In this document: piece by piece, positions 47,660 through 60,294 of the stretch
Layout: each line of letters starts with the position of its first letter
Position numbering within the stretch: the stretch's first letter is position 1
From: Lutjanus erythropterus
Taxonomy: Eukaryota > Chordata > Actinopteri > Lutjaniformes > Lutjanidae
Assembly (NCBI GenBank): GCA_020091685.1
Contig: CM034605.1
Location: 32,046,612-32,110,611, forward strand
Direction of reading: 5' to 3'
Length of the DNA: 64,000 bases
Made by a program: the position numbers and the translations under genes
The notes under the pieces: model-generated
The model's database searches: none
What the model was told of the DNA's origin: nothing
What the model saw: only the letters and a program-made list of their open reading frames with translations

Positions 47660-48070
47660 TCAGCGGCCTACACCTCAAAACCAAGGGACACTCCTTTTAA
47701 GACACCCATGTTCATATTTTGGTCAGGGACAAATGGTTTTGGAGAGGAGTAAAGAAAACCATTTTTGATAACCTGGAACAATCATCCCTCAGCAGAGGAG
47801 GTACAACACAAAGCCACATACAATGCAGTCCTAAGACCACACCCCAGGCATATTAACCCCCATCTATACCCATGTGACTGACATGATGGAGTGGTGGGTC
47901 CATGAGTGACATACCTCTCAAGGTGTTAACAACCCCACAGAGGTTAAATACCTGGAACTCCCCCTAGTCAGTTAACACTGAAGAAGCCTCTTGGATGAGA
48001 GGCGAAACATCTTCAAGAACCTAAGCAAGTCCAGTTGCCTACAATAACCCTAAGCAAATGCCATGGCTGA
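47660..48070 (+). mobile_element. Decayed 3' end of a Penelope-like retroelement
   Basis: With frame corrections the segment at 47690-47810 gives HVHILVRDKWFWRGVKKTIF and SSLSRGGTT, resembling the WFERGVKEAIYV...LNRGGG end of fish Penelope-type GIY-YIG proteins. It is followed by the usual downstream block ACTGAAGAAGCCTCTTGGAT, GAGAGGCGAAACATCTTCAA. Only this tail is present. The identification rests on memory of the family. Confidence 0.55.
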
Positions 48071-49331
48071 GAAACTTCACAGTCAGTTTCCATTTAACTC
48101 TGATTTGGTCTCCAAGCCCCTGAGAGAAATATCCGGCTCTTTAGCTGCTAAATGCTCCACTGTGTTCACCAGCTTGTCGCTAACTTTGTGTACTTGTTGT
48201 TTGGTGCAGGACAGATAGTATGGAGTCAGAGCTTTTGGACTAAAAACAGTTGCTTTCTGTGACTGGAAACAGTCTTGATGAGAGCAGGCCATAGGCCTTA
48301 AAACCAAACCATGCTGAGTGGAGTTGCAGAGTTGGGTAATAATTCTTTGAGGGTTTGCACTCCGTCGAGCAACATGTGAAAATATTAATTAGTACAACTT
48401 TAAAGTTCTCCATGATGATAAAGCTACATTCAAAGAACGTTTTTTTAAAACTATTAAAACTTGGAGAAATGGGGGCTCTGTCAAAGGTTAACTGGTACAG
48501 GGTCAAACTGCTGGTAGTAGAAGTAGAGTATTATTCATTCACTTTACTCACAAAGAAAGCAGCAGCTTCTTTACTGATTTGAACCAGTTAACTCTGGTCA
48601 GGAATTATGGCATCAGGTGATATATGACCATCCATTCATCTTCAGAGAAACGACACCTTGTAAGAGACCATTTTACTGTGATGATTTAGAGACCCTTTAC
48701 CCTCAGGCTCATTCCAGGTACCCTCTCTCAGTTTAACGTTATGGACATGCTATAACAAGGCAGCATCTTCGGCGCCACAGTGACTCCTTTGAGGATAAAT
48801 TTACTCAAAGTGGATCCTTGACGCCTTCCATGAGGGGTATTTTTTTCAACCACATTTAAGTATATTCATCCAAACATCTGGCATTTGATAATGAACTCGC
48901 TCCTCTGACTCCTATACCACAATTAGTGTGTGATTCATTCTCCCAGGAGTCATCGCTGTTGAAGAGTTTTATTGTAGCAGCATGGCGTATTGTCTTGTTA
49001 GACGCTTCACACTGTACTTAATTCGACCGGGGCAAGGATTACTGTGCTAAATGTGTGTTTGTTCATCTCCCTTTGAGCGCATTCATTGTGAGCACCTTTG
49101 TTTGTAGATAGCAAGGCATTTTCCAGATGTTGGTAAACAATGGACTATAGTCTAATTGTACGACTTGTCCAAACTCCCAACCTTAGTTCTGATGAGGAAA
49201 ACAACAGAGAGGAATGTTTTTAATTCTAACATAATTATGTTAGGCTTTAGTTCATTACGGATTTGCTAATTTTGGATAAGCCCCGTTGGAAATGCTACAA
49301 CGCTTTACACATATTCAGGTATGACAATGAG
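48071..49331. other. Non-coding stretch
   Basis: Short open frames only. No named repeat, RNA or gene seen. Confidence 0.3.
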
Positions 49332-49335
49332 TTAA

Positions 49336-50687
49336 AGGGAACCTATTATGCTTTCTCTTATTTTCTGTCATATAATGTTACAATGTGGGATGTTTAAAGT
49401 TTCAAATATGAGGTTACCTTGTGTAAAAGCAAAGCTGTGAGCAAAAAGTTCAGGCTCAGGCTGAGACTTCTCTGAATACTATGTTTCCAGCATTTTTTCT
49501 ACTTTCCTGACAAGCTGATGTCCACTCATTACAGATTTCTTTATTGATCATCTGTTTCAGGCACAGCATGTCGACAAAGTACAGAAAAACACCCATCAAC
49601 CCTCTCTGATTTGCAGCTGCTCTGACCAGAACTCTGATCTGGATCTGGACATTTTAAGAAGAAAATATTTTTTGTTTTTCCTTCTGATGTCCTCCGGCTG
49701 TTCTGCCTGAACTCTCAATGACTGACAGGGTTTCTTGATGGACCGATAGCTTTACTTGTAATGGCTGACTGCTGCTAACTGTAGCTTCTGTTAGCTAGTT
49801 AGGTCAGCTTGCTGAATAAAATGTTAACATATCTGATAAAATATGATCTAGTTTCTCCTAAATCAATGAAAAAAGTTGTAAGTTGTGTTTTGTACACAGT
49901 AATCAGTGAGTTCTGACCTCAACAAATTCATTGCCCCATACATCTGTAGCTTTTCTGTCATATATCAAAGGCATGGATGTATTTAGAAAACCTAGATATG
50001 GCATCACGTCCTGCCCTTTTCACAATTTTGCCTAGTGGCCATCCACAGTACTGCAGCAAAAAATCCAACTGCAGACCAAAATGGATTTCCCCCATAAGCC
50101 ACCGTTATGGAAGAAAAGTTTTTAAAACTATTGTCATGTCACATCGAACTGCAAACAAGGTCAAACATGGTTTTATATTTGTAAAAGTTTCCTTAAGCCA
50201 AGAAAAGCAATATAATGTAAAGTATCCAGGCAGGAACTTGCTGGCAAGAGAGACACTACTGCGCGTATTCAGTGGGCTGCATACCCCGGAAATAAACCTG
50301 GAAGCTAGAAAACCTTTTTGCTCATCCACCAGATGAGCAATTCACTGTGACCTGAATGGGCGCCATCTTTGTGTGCAGTATCCACTTCATAATAATAGAT
50401 ATGGCTGATGAGACCACCCATGAGAGGATGAGGTGGTGTTCATAAGCATTGGGTGCTGCCCCTCAGTAGACCTATGAAAGTTAGTCAATCAGAGAAAAGT
50501 GGACTTTTAGCCTTAAAGAGACAGGAGCTAAAACAGCTTGTCTCAAACAGAGGTTGAACAGAGGGGCTGTGTAAAGGGCCAGTATAAGAAAAATAAGGAT
50601 TTTTTAAAACTGTGAATCATACAAAGCTTCTCTAGTGAAGTCTCAGAATAAAAATATTAAGCTGAAAATCTGCATAATAGGTCCCCT
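49336..50687. mobile_element. TTAA-flanked non-autonomous transposon, AGGGAACCTATTATGC ends
   Basis: TTAA at 49332-49335 is followed by AGGGAACCTATTATGC. The right end GCATAATAGGTCCCCT is its inverted repeat and abuts TTAA at 50688-50691. The 1.35 kb interior has no transposase. The 119-codon frame at 49977-50336 is inside it and shows no domain. piggyBac-type mobilisation is inferred from TTAA. Confidence 0.85.
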
Positions 50688-51189
50688 TTAAGCACATTTT
50701 TGCTCAAGAATATAGTGTGAGTGAGTACATGAGGTTATCTTCCCCCATGGACTGTTAATGGGAATGTCAGTGGAATGGGAACTACATTAGTGTGGTCTGA
50801 GGGGTTGTGCTACATAGGACACTTAATAAACCACTTAACAGTTTAATTGGAAATGAGGCTAAGAGAGCAATAACCTGTGAAATCTGGAATAAAGTACAAT
50901 TGGACATACGCGCGTTGCCTTTCGCAAGCACAGTCAGACAGTTCATTCATCCACCATCGCCTGGCAGTGACATTCTGTCTGTTTTCCTTTTTGGCAGAGT
51001 GTGACCCTCCGGGCCTTAATAACAAGCTTCCAGTCATTTTCCAATGGTATGACATTTAATGGTTTAGTCATTGCAAACTGCTCTCATTTGTATTTCCACA
51101 ACATCTATTACCACAGCAGGAAGTAACTGCATTATGCTTCTGCTTAGGAGGAGGGACAAACTGACTGTCCCTGACAATGTGTCAGCATC

Positions 51190-51870
51190 AGAGGTGGGAA
51201 GTAACTAAGTACAAATACTACTCGTTATTGTATTTAAGTAGAGTTTTCAGGTATCTGTAATTTACTGGAGTATTTATTTTCCCTAACATCTTTTAACCTT
51301 TTCTCACTATTTTTGAACACAAATATCTGTCTTTCCTGCTCTTTATCATTTTAGTTTTGAAGCATTTGAGGGGAATTATTGATTATTTTTATTTTGCATC
51401 ATTACACATTGCCTTCCCATCGAGACTGATTTCAACCAAAATGGATGGGTCAATTGTCCTTACGGACATAGAAAAGATGATCAAGCAAAATAGGTGAAAC
51501 AAGACAAAACTAACGTGACTAACAGTGTAAGAGTCATATCTAGATGAAAAAGAAGCAACAAGATATATAAAATAATGTATCAAGACGAAAAACAACATAA
51601 AAGACGTAACAGGACAAAAAAGATGCAACACAACAAAAAAGACGAAACAAGACAAAAAGAAAAGAAAAAAATGTAACAAGATGAAAAAGACATAACAAGA
51701 CAAAAGACAAGTAACAAGATGTAACAGCAGTCTTTTACTGTTATTCTTTAAGTACATTTAAGAGCTTGTATTTTTCACATTTACTTGAGCAAAGAAATTG
51801 AATCAGTACTTCTACTTTTACCAGAATCTTTTTTCTTTTTTTTTGCATCTCTACTTCTGTGTTATTCCTC
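51190..51870 (+). repeat. AAGTA-ended repeat with internal AACAAGACAAAAAAGACG array, copy 3
   Basis: The ends GAAGTAACTAAGTACAAATA ... AGTTTTCAGGTATCTGTAAT and GAATCAGTACTTCTACTTTT match, inverted, the copy at 6530-7060. Between 51480 and 51730 there is an imperfect tandem of about 20-25 base units (AACAAGACAAAA, AAGATG, GACGTAAC). Confidence 0.7.
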
Positions 51871-51880
51871 CATCTAACAC

Positions 51881-53574
51881 ACTAGAGCCTCACTTTTTTC
51901 TGCACTCCTTTGCTGTGCTATAGCATCTGTAATGGAGTGTTGATGTAACATCAGTGCAAATTTAAGTCTGTTAAATCCTGTTAGTGGTTAAAAGTTTACC
52001 CACTCCTAAACCACTGGAAGTCCTTAATTTTAAAGCAGCTGCAGGAGGTGGTGACTTAGTGGTTAAGAACAGACCGACTGAGAGAAGTTAGTCCGCATCA
52101 AGATTTGGATATTTTTAGCGTCCAGTGATTTGTGTCTGCCAGCAAGATGAAATGGCTAGTATCATCATTAAAAAACTGGCACTGGGGTTTGACAGGGATG
52201 AAGTTCTCACTCCACTGGTGCAGAGATGTTGGATTTAATTCCCAGTAGCTCCAGCTTGTTTGTGCGTTTCAACAGATTTAGCTGAGTTTGTGGGTGGGAA
52301 GCCAGTGAGGGATTTCATTACTGTTGCAGTATTAGCGAGTCCTCTTGGTTCATTGTTTTTTTTTGGACTTTCATGTCCATATGATGCTTCTGCTCTGTGT
52401 TTCCCTCCAAATACTGTAACTGCTCACTTGAGAAGAAGTTAATAGATTGCATGCAGTCAGACAAGGCGTTTAATCATTAGCCCGCAATTATCTCCAGCTC
52501 AAATCCGGACCTGCCTCAACTCATTAATACTAGTCCTGCTATCTGATCCATGATTTAAAATGCAGGCTAGGCTACACAGAAAATGACTCACTTGTGTTCT
52601 TGGAAAGGTATCTGTAAACTGGCACTGCACCTGTGCTCCTGCAACTGTGGCTAGCTTGAGGCTACAAAAAGCAAATACTTTTTCGCACTTTTTACAAGCA
52701 GATGCTATTCTCATGGTCTCTGGTCACACCAGATTCCCAAACATCTGATGTATTGTCCACAAATTATTATTCACCACTGGCTACTTTAGCTTATATGTCA
52801 CCCAACTTAATGTACTAGCTAGCAGCTAGCCCAGCTTGCTATTGGATGACTCATTATTTGGCTAGATGTGAATTTAACGGTTAAAAGTTGTGCTGTAGTC
52901 GTTCACATTAAAAAAAATTCTGGTGACTGATTAGGCTTCATAAAAAAAACATTTTTTTAGGACTGCCCCTATTGGTCAACTAAAGCATTGGTTGTCAGGC
53001 GGACAAGGGTCGTAGTAAACTACATTTTCATTTATTCATTAGTTTCAGGAGAAAAAAAACCCACACACACACCTGAAGCTCTACCGGGGCGCTGGGTCTT
53101 GCTGTTAGGTCTGTTAGCCTATGAGACTGATGAAGACCAGCTGGATGACAGGGAATACAGCATGGTGGTGATGTAATGTTGCAGTGGCTCCGACCAGGAC
53201 TCTGGTTCTGAGGACAATGACAATGACAGGTTCAGGAGGCATGACGTGGTTGAGAAGCAAGTTTGTAGTTTAGATGAATTATTTGGAAATATACATCATC
53301 ATCATTTTTTACCTGTCACAAACTTTTTTGCAGGTACATACCCATGGGTTGACTCTGGACAGGACAGGATGTCCTGCAATCCCCAGCTGTCTATTTAAAG
53401 GAGCAATATGTAACAATTGTGTGCCAAAAATGAGTACAGCAGATTATGTAGTGAGTTGGAGCCATAGACAGTATTTTAAATAGGCTGAAATCTTATTTAC
53501 TCTATTTATCTGTGGTTGAAGCTGTTTGAAGTTTAAGTTGTTTCCCCCCTGCCCTGTCCTCCTCAGACTCGAGG
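51881..53574. other. Non-coding stretch
   Basis: No gene or named repeat supported. CTAGCTAGCAGCTAGC near 52815 is only a local palindrome. Confidence 0.3.
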
Positions 53575-54115
53575 AGACTCAGGCAGGCTGCAGAAACACT
53601 GCAGGAGTGCAAGACACATGCAACATGGTAATTTGACAATAACAGGCGACGTCGAGTCCTCCACTGTAAGCTGATCAGCTGTTTATAACTGTCAATTGTC
53701 TGTCAAAGTAAAGTTATCCTGAAGCCCACTGCCTCGAAAAATGCAAACTCTGGAGTTTGAGTTCAGGGACTGCCTGTCTCACTGCCTGCCAGACTCCATT
53801 AACATATGGCTCAGTTTAACCATTATAAACATCTACTCTTTCTAAACAATTATTAAGGATTTGTTATGACTCATACACAGACACTAACTCATTCGGCGGA
53901 TATTCGACATGAATTTGAACTCTGATTAACGTGTAATGGGCAAACAACACACGTTACGGGCTGGAATAGAAGTTTCAAAGGACACTGCTGCTGTGGCGTT
54001 GCTGTCAGAGAAGCAAGTATTTTGACTTAACATGCTTCCTTAATCTCTGTTGACACATCAAGGGCATGTTATGATTTATTACAGGAAATTCAGTATATTA
54101 CAGATTTATTACTCC
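53575..54115 (+). repeat. About 480-bp interspersed repeat, copy 2
   Basis: Same order of blocks as 4975-5470 (GCTGATCAGCTGTTTATAAC, CAGACACTAACTCATTCGG, TTTATTACAGG). Confidence 0.75.
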
Positions 54116-55172
54116 AGACACACACATACAGCAGGAGCGCACAGCAGCCCTCAAAGGTTTTATTTTGTATCTTGGATATCACAGCAGAAACGAGTTCCCC
54201 TTTGTTTTGGCTCGTCCCTCTTAAGAGATGTGTCATATCAGGTGAGCTCCCCTGATAAAAATCTTTGTGTAGCCTATCCAATTCTCTCTTGTTGGTTTTG
54301 GTAATTTCATGCACTTTTTTTTCCCCCAATTTCCCAACCTCTGGGAAGAGCCAACCGAATGTATCTTGTCCAGGATATCATTTATTTAGAAAGGTACAGA
54401 TGTGTTGCAGACAGATAGTTCTTGTCTTTTTGGCACGGCGGTGGGTGTGTACGTGCTTGTGTGCGTGTCAACATACATTCCTTCACCGTGTCAGGTTGGC
54501 TTCCCCATTAGCTAGCCCATTTCAGATCTAGAGGAGAGCTGATTAGGGGTCCTGGCAGCGAGGGGATTATCACGCTGGGTCAGACTGTACCCCGCTGGTG
54601 TCCACTGAGGAATGCAGGCAAATCAACCAGCGAGTCAGTCACGCACTGAGTCATCCCATCTGCCAGTCAGTCATCTGCCAGTGCTCAGCCAGTCCTCACA
54701 TGAGATTCGCTTGGCTCTCTATCAGCAACAATTACTTCGTAGGATCTGTATGTCCTTCTCGACCCGCCGCTCACAGCTCTCACACACTCATATTCGACCT
54801 GATCATATCTCTGCTGGATGACATTGAAGATACCCCCTCTTATCTGTTGACCTGTTTTGTCTATATTTCAGCGACAGGATTCATTCTGTTTTGACAATTA
54901 CAGATAATAGACCTGAGAAAGGAGTTAGGTATTTTCATATGGGGGAGAGAGCCCCCACAGGGATAAAGGGGTCAAATGCTGCTCTCTATTTGGCGCCGAG
55001 TTACAGCCGTAAATTAAATTAGTGTAACTTAAACGTTGGGGAGTTGAAAACAACAAAAGCTGAGAATGACATCAGCGACTGAAGAGGAAGGAGGAACGCA
55101 GGCATGGAAGTCTGAACTACAAACTGAAGACTACTATACATAAACCTCAGTACAATAAAACAAGATGTTGGA
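54116..55172. other. Non-coding stretch
   Basis: Contains CAGTCA/CCAGTC-rich sequence near 54600-54700 but no supported gene. Open frames up to 98 codons are unremarkable. Confidence 0.3.
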
Positions 55173-55475
55173 CCCAAAAATGCAGACATTTTTGTTATGT
55201 TAATAACAAAAGGATGTTCCACAGACTTGCAAATGAGACTGGCTGCTCGAAACCAAAAGATGGATCTAAAAAAGGGAAACAAATCCAAAGAAGGTAAAAG
55301 TAGAACACAAAAATCCAAAAAACAAATGCAAAGTCCAAAAAAATGAAGCATAAATCCAAAGCACAGGGGACAGACACATGAGGGCCAAACACAAGGACTA
55401 AATAGTCAAGGAACTAATCAGACACAGGTGAAACAAATGTAATCAAAAAGAGCAGGAACCCTCAAACCATGACAG
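55173..55475 (-). mobile_element. Non-autonomous teleost repeat ending CTGTCATGG, copy 2
   Basis: On the minus strand it starts CTGTCATGGTTTGAGGGTTC and has ACACAGGTGAAACAAATG and ATCCAAA blocks on the plus strand as in the copy at 30075-30499. It lies directly against a fragment of the 480-bp repeat. Confidence 0.6.
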
Positions 55476-55476
55476 A

Positions 55477-55590
55477 TTTGAGAAATCTGTAATATATTTA
55501 CTGTTCTAAAACATAAAAATAACCATGATATATCATCAGAGATTAAGGAAACATGCTCAGCTGAAATATCGGCTTCTCTGACAACAGCAC
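55477..55590 (-). repeat. 480-bp repeat, inverted fragment
   Basis: Read on the minus strand it contains the GACAGCA...TTTCAGCTGAGCATGTTTCC and TTAATCTCTGATGATATATC blocks of the 3' part of the repeat at 53575-54115. Confidence 0.6.
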
Positions 55591-56149
55591 CACAGCTAGC
55601 AAACATTTTAATTTTTCAAATCTCAAATGTTCCCTGAGAGTCGGGGTCAAAACTTCATTAGTCATTTTATGTATTAGACTGAAACACTGTGTACATAAGA
55701 ATGTGTCGGGCAGGATGTTGAGCAGTTTCAGATGACGCCGATCAGACCTGAGCCACACAACTTCCTCATGGAAACGTGGAGAAGGCAGAGGCAAAACTCA
55801 AGCGCACCATTCAGGTAGGACAAAAGAACAAACACACACACATGTAGATAAGGATACAGGCACATATGGAGAGAGAGAGAGGGGGACAAGATGAGAGGCC
55901 GAATCTCCTGGAGGACCAAGATCCAGATCCAAAACATCTGGAATGAGGCACCGACAACCACTGGAGTGAGACGGGTCCCAGGACGGCCGACGGTCCAGCA
56001 CAGAGAAGCATGAGTGAAAAGGGACGAGAAGCAGGAGCTCAAGAGAGAGAGATAAAGAGATGCAGTGGTTTTTAGGAAATTTACAGTATTGTCATTGATA
56101 GGACAAACATGAACAGTTAGTACTAGGCTTAAAAAACTGACCTGTCAGA

Positions 56150-56810
56150 AGGATGACGGTGAAAGGAACAACTCCAGTTCCAAAAAAGTCGGGAACGCTG
56201 TGTAAAACATACACAAATAAAAACATAATGCAGTGATTTGCAAAAACTTTTCAACCCATATTCAACTGAATGTAGTACAAAGACAAGATATTTACTGTTC
56301 AAACTAATTAACTTTATTGTTTTTTTGTAAATATACACACATACTGAATTTCATACCTGTAACATGTTCCAGAAAAGTGTGGGGAACTGCAGACAGAAAT
56401 CGTTGAAGTTTTGAAAGTGAAATTCTTTCTTATTCTTTCTTGATATACGACTTCAGGAGCTCAACAGTGTGGGGTCTCTGTTGAGCTGTTAATGCACCAC
56501 ACATTTTCAGTGGGAGACATGTCTGGACTTCAGACAGGCCAGTGCAGAATGTGTCTTGGCATTGTTTGCCGAAATAAGCAAGGGAGACTCTGAAAAAGAC
56601 GACGTCTGGATGGAAGCACATGTTGCTCCAAAACCTGCTTGTACCTTTCAACATTTATGGGGCCTTAACACATGTGACAGAACCAACACACCCTCTGATG
56701 CTGACTTTTCAAATTACACTGGTGACAATCTGGATGGTCTCTTCTCCTGTTTAGCTTTGACATCATAAGGTCCCTGATTTCTGAAAACAATCAGAAATAT
56801 GGACAACAAA
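56150..56810 (-). mobile_element. Teleost DNA-transposon-derived repeat, truncated
   Basis: GTTCCAAAAAAGTCGGGAAC, GATTTGCAAAAACTTTTCAA, ACAAAGACAAGATATTTACT, TGTTCCAGAAAAGTGTGGGG and ATATACGACTTCAGGAGCTC are blocks, in order, of a repeat family I recognise from many fishes. It continues to GTTGCTCCAAAACCTGCTTG near 56622. Superfamily not assigned. Confidence 0.7.
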
Positions 56811-57079
56811 CCAGCACAATTTACTGATTATGCTAGTAGAGTCTGGTTGAGCAAGACAGAGCAATATTTGGCCCATATAACTGTGTTTTTCTGTTGGAAA
56901 AAGCTGTCTGATCCCAAGGAAAAGCTGTGAAAATATTCTAAATATAATGTACGCTTACACTGCTATTGATTTTTTAGGTGGTTAAAATAAGTTTTGTTGC
57001 GGAACAGTAGTACATCGTTCCTATACTTGTACTGCTGATTCTCCAAACTCACGGCCACCATCTACACTGACTATGGATA

Positions 57080-57905
57080 ACTACCTCATACAACCACACT
57101 TCAAATAATGCAGACTATCCAGATATGAAGGAGTGAGACCATTTACAATTTTGTAAATCAGAGGGAACTTAAAGTTTTATCTGACATGTTCAGCGAGTCA
57201 GTGAAGGGATTTGAAGACTTTCGTACTAGCTTGCAGCAGGCCTGACAACAAAAATCACAATGATCAAGTCTGGATAAAACAAAGGTGTGAATCTCTGCAT
57301 CAGCTATAGAAGAAGAGTTTATCTGTGTTACTGTTACAAATATATCATATGTATTTCTACTGTAATTCAGTGCAATTCAATGTAAATGGGTCTCTGTGGG
57401 TTACAAGGAAATCTAAAAAAAAAAAAAAGAAAGAAAAAAGCAGCATTTGCCATCAGGCTCAAACAAGGCAGGTGGTCCTGACAGGGTTATCATCAGGTCT
57501 GCACAGTTAGAAATGAAAAGGGCTTCCAGACAGTTAAAGGATAAATAGATAAAAGATAAAGATAAAGATACAATTGAGAGGAATGTTCAGGAAAACAACA
57601 GAAAGGCTGTCTGGAATAGCCTGAAGCTCACTGACTGTAGTACCACCAGCGAGGGGCCTCCTCAGGGGGTCATTACTGCAAATGAGGCCAACAAGTTTGC
57701 AGCTTTGATGAGCACAACTTTTCCACTGAGCATGCAAACATCTTCTTATCACTGTCCTCAAGAAACGGACAACACATCCACAAATTACTATCAAGTTCAC
57801 CATCGGTTTAAGCAGCTTAGAACAATTACAGCAACTGACTGCTTTAAGTATATCACAAGAAAAAAAGGATTTATTCAGCTCAGACTCCAGTATATTATAT
57901 TTAAC
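57080..57905 (+). repeat. Possible LINE interior fragments
   Basis: With shifts, 57585-57760 reads KAVWNSLKLTDC-like and ANEANKFAALMSTTF-like peptides, loosely resembling the linker before the reverse transcriptase of fish LINEs. Evidence is weak and no RT motif is present. An A-run with GAAAG lies at 57415-57440. Confidence 0.25.
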
Positions 57906-58614
57906 TGAACAATAATTAAAAAAAATAAATAAAAACTACAACACACCTCATGGCATCTTCAAAAAGAGCAAACACCTTGGTGGATGGCACACAGAAGACC
58001 TACAAAGATAAGGCTGAAAGGTTAGTCAGCTGGCATGAACTCCAACCTTATCAAAAAACCTGCATAGGTTGCAAAAGTACACACATTCTTTCCTCAAGTA
58101 GAAGTACAGACACTTGTGCTCATAGTGACCTACCAATGTCTACATTCACTTGGAGCAGCAGCCACAAGCTATACAGTAATTGCTTAAAAAATATATACCT
58201 GAGGTGTTTGTTTCCCGTGAAAATGACCAGAGCTCTTTTTCTTCAAAGGACAAAGTTCAAAATCTTTTTCAAAGCTATAATATGCAATAATTCTGTATGA
58301 AATCACATATTTAGAACAAACCATTATTTATTAAAGGTACAGGTGTGTTTACTGGTAGCTGCTAATTGCTATAACTTCCGGGAAAACACAGGATTCAGAT
58401 ACAGATATAGTCAGAGAGTTGGAAAGAAGTTGGCAAATGTTACTAAACATAATTTAAAAAAAAAATTTAAGCAGCGGCAAAACTTAAATTTTGTGCACTT
58501 AAAAAGTTCTAGCAGCTAGCCGGGAAAGGGCGCAGTCCGACTCCGTTAACATGGCCTTTTAATTGAGGTCACTGATCTTTAAAACCTGGTAGCCATGCCT
58601 ACATGACATGTAAC

Positions 58615-58700
58615 AAGCTAATCCAGCAGTTCCCAAGCTTTTTTTGGCAAGTTGCCCCTCAGAAGCCGAGATATGAGGGGGTGAGACATTTATATTTACA
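58615..58700. repeat. hAT-like repeat end fragment
   Basis: CCAGCAGTTCCCAAGCTTTT followed by GTTGCCCCTCAGAAG resembles the CAGNGGTTCCCAA ends of fish hAT-type repeats; similar ends are at about 822 and 15018. Confidence 0.4.
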
Positions 58701-58809
58701 TTTACCCCCCACCCCCAAAATCAAGCCTCACATCTACTATAAATCATTAACAATAATAAGGGAAGCAGATGATAAAAAATAATTCAGGTTGAATTGTGTG
58801 TCACTTCAT

Positions 58810-59170
58810 TCCACTGTAAGCTGATCAGCCTGTTGTCCTGAAAACAAAAGCCCACTGCTCTGAAAATACACACTCAGGATGATGAGTTAAGTGACTACCT
58901 GTCACTGTCAAATAGCCACGGCAGGCTATTTTTAACGACTCTTAAACAGATACTTACTTATTCGGCAAAAATTCTGCATTGATTTGAATGCTGATGTGCA
59001 AGGGACATAAAAAAAGACAGTTATTCCATCCAAAAGTGGGAATTTAAGTGGGACACCGCGGCTGTAGCGTTCATGTAAAGTGAAGCGAGTATTTCAGCTT
59101 AACAGGTTCCCTTGATTTCTGATGACATGTTGCGGTTATTTTCTGATTTATTATGGATTTCTCCTTAAAG
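58810..59170 (+). repeat. 480-bp interspersed repeat, copy 3
   Basis: CCACTGTAAGCTGATCAGCC, ACTTATTCGGCAAAAATTCT and TTTCTGATGACATGTTGCGG match the copies at 4975 and 53575, with internal deletions. Confidence 0.7.
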
Positions 59171-60294
59171 TACAAAATGACATCGCTGCCAGAGGGCTGC
59201 ATCCATTGTGATTCCAAGCAGGTAAGACAGTCACCTTCCCGCGCCGTTTTCCTTACACAGTAACTGCCTGTGCAAACACCTGCACTATAAACTCAGTGGG
59301 CTTGTGTGTCAGAGCCAAAAACACTAGCGGGAAGCCATCTCATGACATTTCCCACCCACTGGGGGTGACAAGCCATCGCTGCAGTCCTTTGAGTCCCGGG
59401 ATGCAAAACCTATTTTCCCGCAGCGGGATGCCACTTCTCTCCCTTTCATCCGCCTCGCTCTGGAAATGAGAATGACGTTCCATTAGCAAGGGGAAAGAAT
59501 TCCCCACCTTGGCGAGTGAGAGGTGCAACACGGAGAGCCAATTGCCTAAATGAAATTCCAGTACGTGATGAGTGGGAAGTGAGAGGCTCGCTGGGTAGCC
59601 AGGCTTGTGCAGCTGCAGGCTTGCGTCCTGTCCAAAGCCTGGAAGCCAAAGTGCTCTGCTTCTTTGCTGTAGTCTGCTTCAAGAACTGGATCAAGATTCA
59701 GATATAGAAGACCTAAGACTCGATCAGTCAAATTTTCTGCTTTGTGTGTGTCCAATTGTCTGCCTACGTCTAGCTTCAGACACCTCCAACACTTCCTTAC
59801 TTACATAATCAGATTGTCCATGTGTCTCCAAAGTAAACAGAGGAGGTTTCATTCAAACAACAGCCTGGACCTTTGGCTGTTGTCAGTATAAAAGGAAGGG
59901 AAACTCTGCAGATACAGGAACAGCCCAGAGGAAGTGCATGTTTGTGTGCGTATTCATGTTTGTATCTCCCAGGAATAGACCTATTACTCGATGTAAGGTA
60001 GGTCCCTTGTTGTCAGGGTGATAATGTCTTTTCCTGCCTGGCTAGAAGATGAAGGCGCTTTTATCTGTGCAGCCACTGGAAACCTCATTTCCTGGTCCGG
60101 TTTTCTTTCCAGGGCCTCAGTCCACTCACTGCCCCAGCTGCCAGTGCTGAGTCTACAGGGAGAAGTGTGGAGGACTGAGGGAGGGACGTGGATGGAGGCA
60201 AGACAGTAAGGGGATGGAGATGGGTGGAAGGAAGCAGAGATGAAAGTGGAAAGCTTGTGTTATGTCAAGTTTCTGAATGACTGGGGCAAATTTT
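59171..60294. other. Non-coding stretch
   Basis: More G/C-rich than its surroundings, with short overlapping frames on both strands but no splice-consistent coding chain or family match. Confidence 0.3.

Noticed and set aside
49977..50336. 119-codon frame
   Set aside because: It lies wholly inside a TTAA-flanked non-autonomous transposon and shows no transposase motif.
55728..56042. 104-codon minus-strand frame plus overlapping frames of 66-67 codons
   Set aside because: Several frames are open at once over G/A-rich simple sequence, and none shows conserved motifs.
59340..59808. Cluster of overlapping 60-80 codon frames on both strands
   Set aside because: Openness in many frames reflects base composition; no splice chain or family match.
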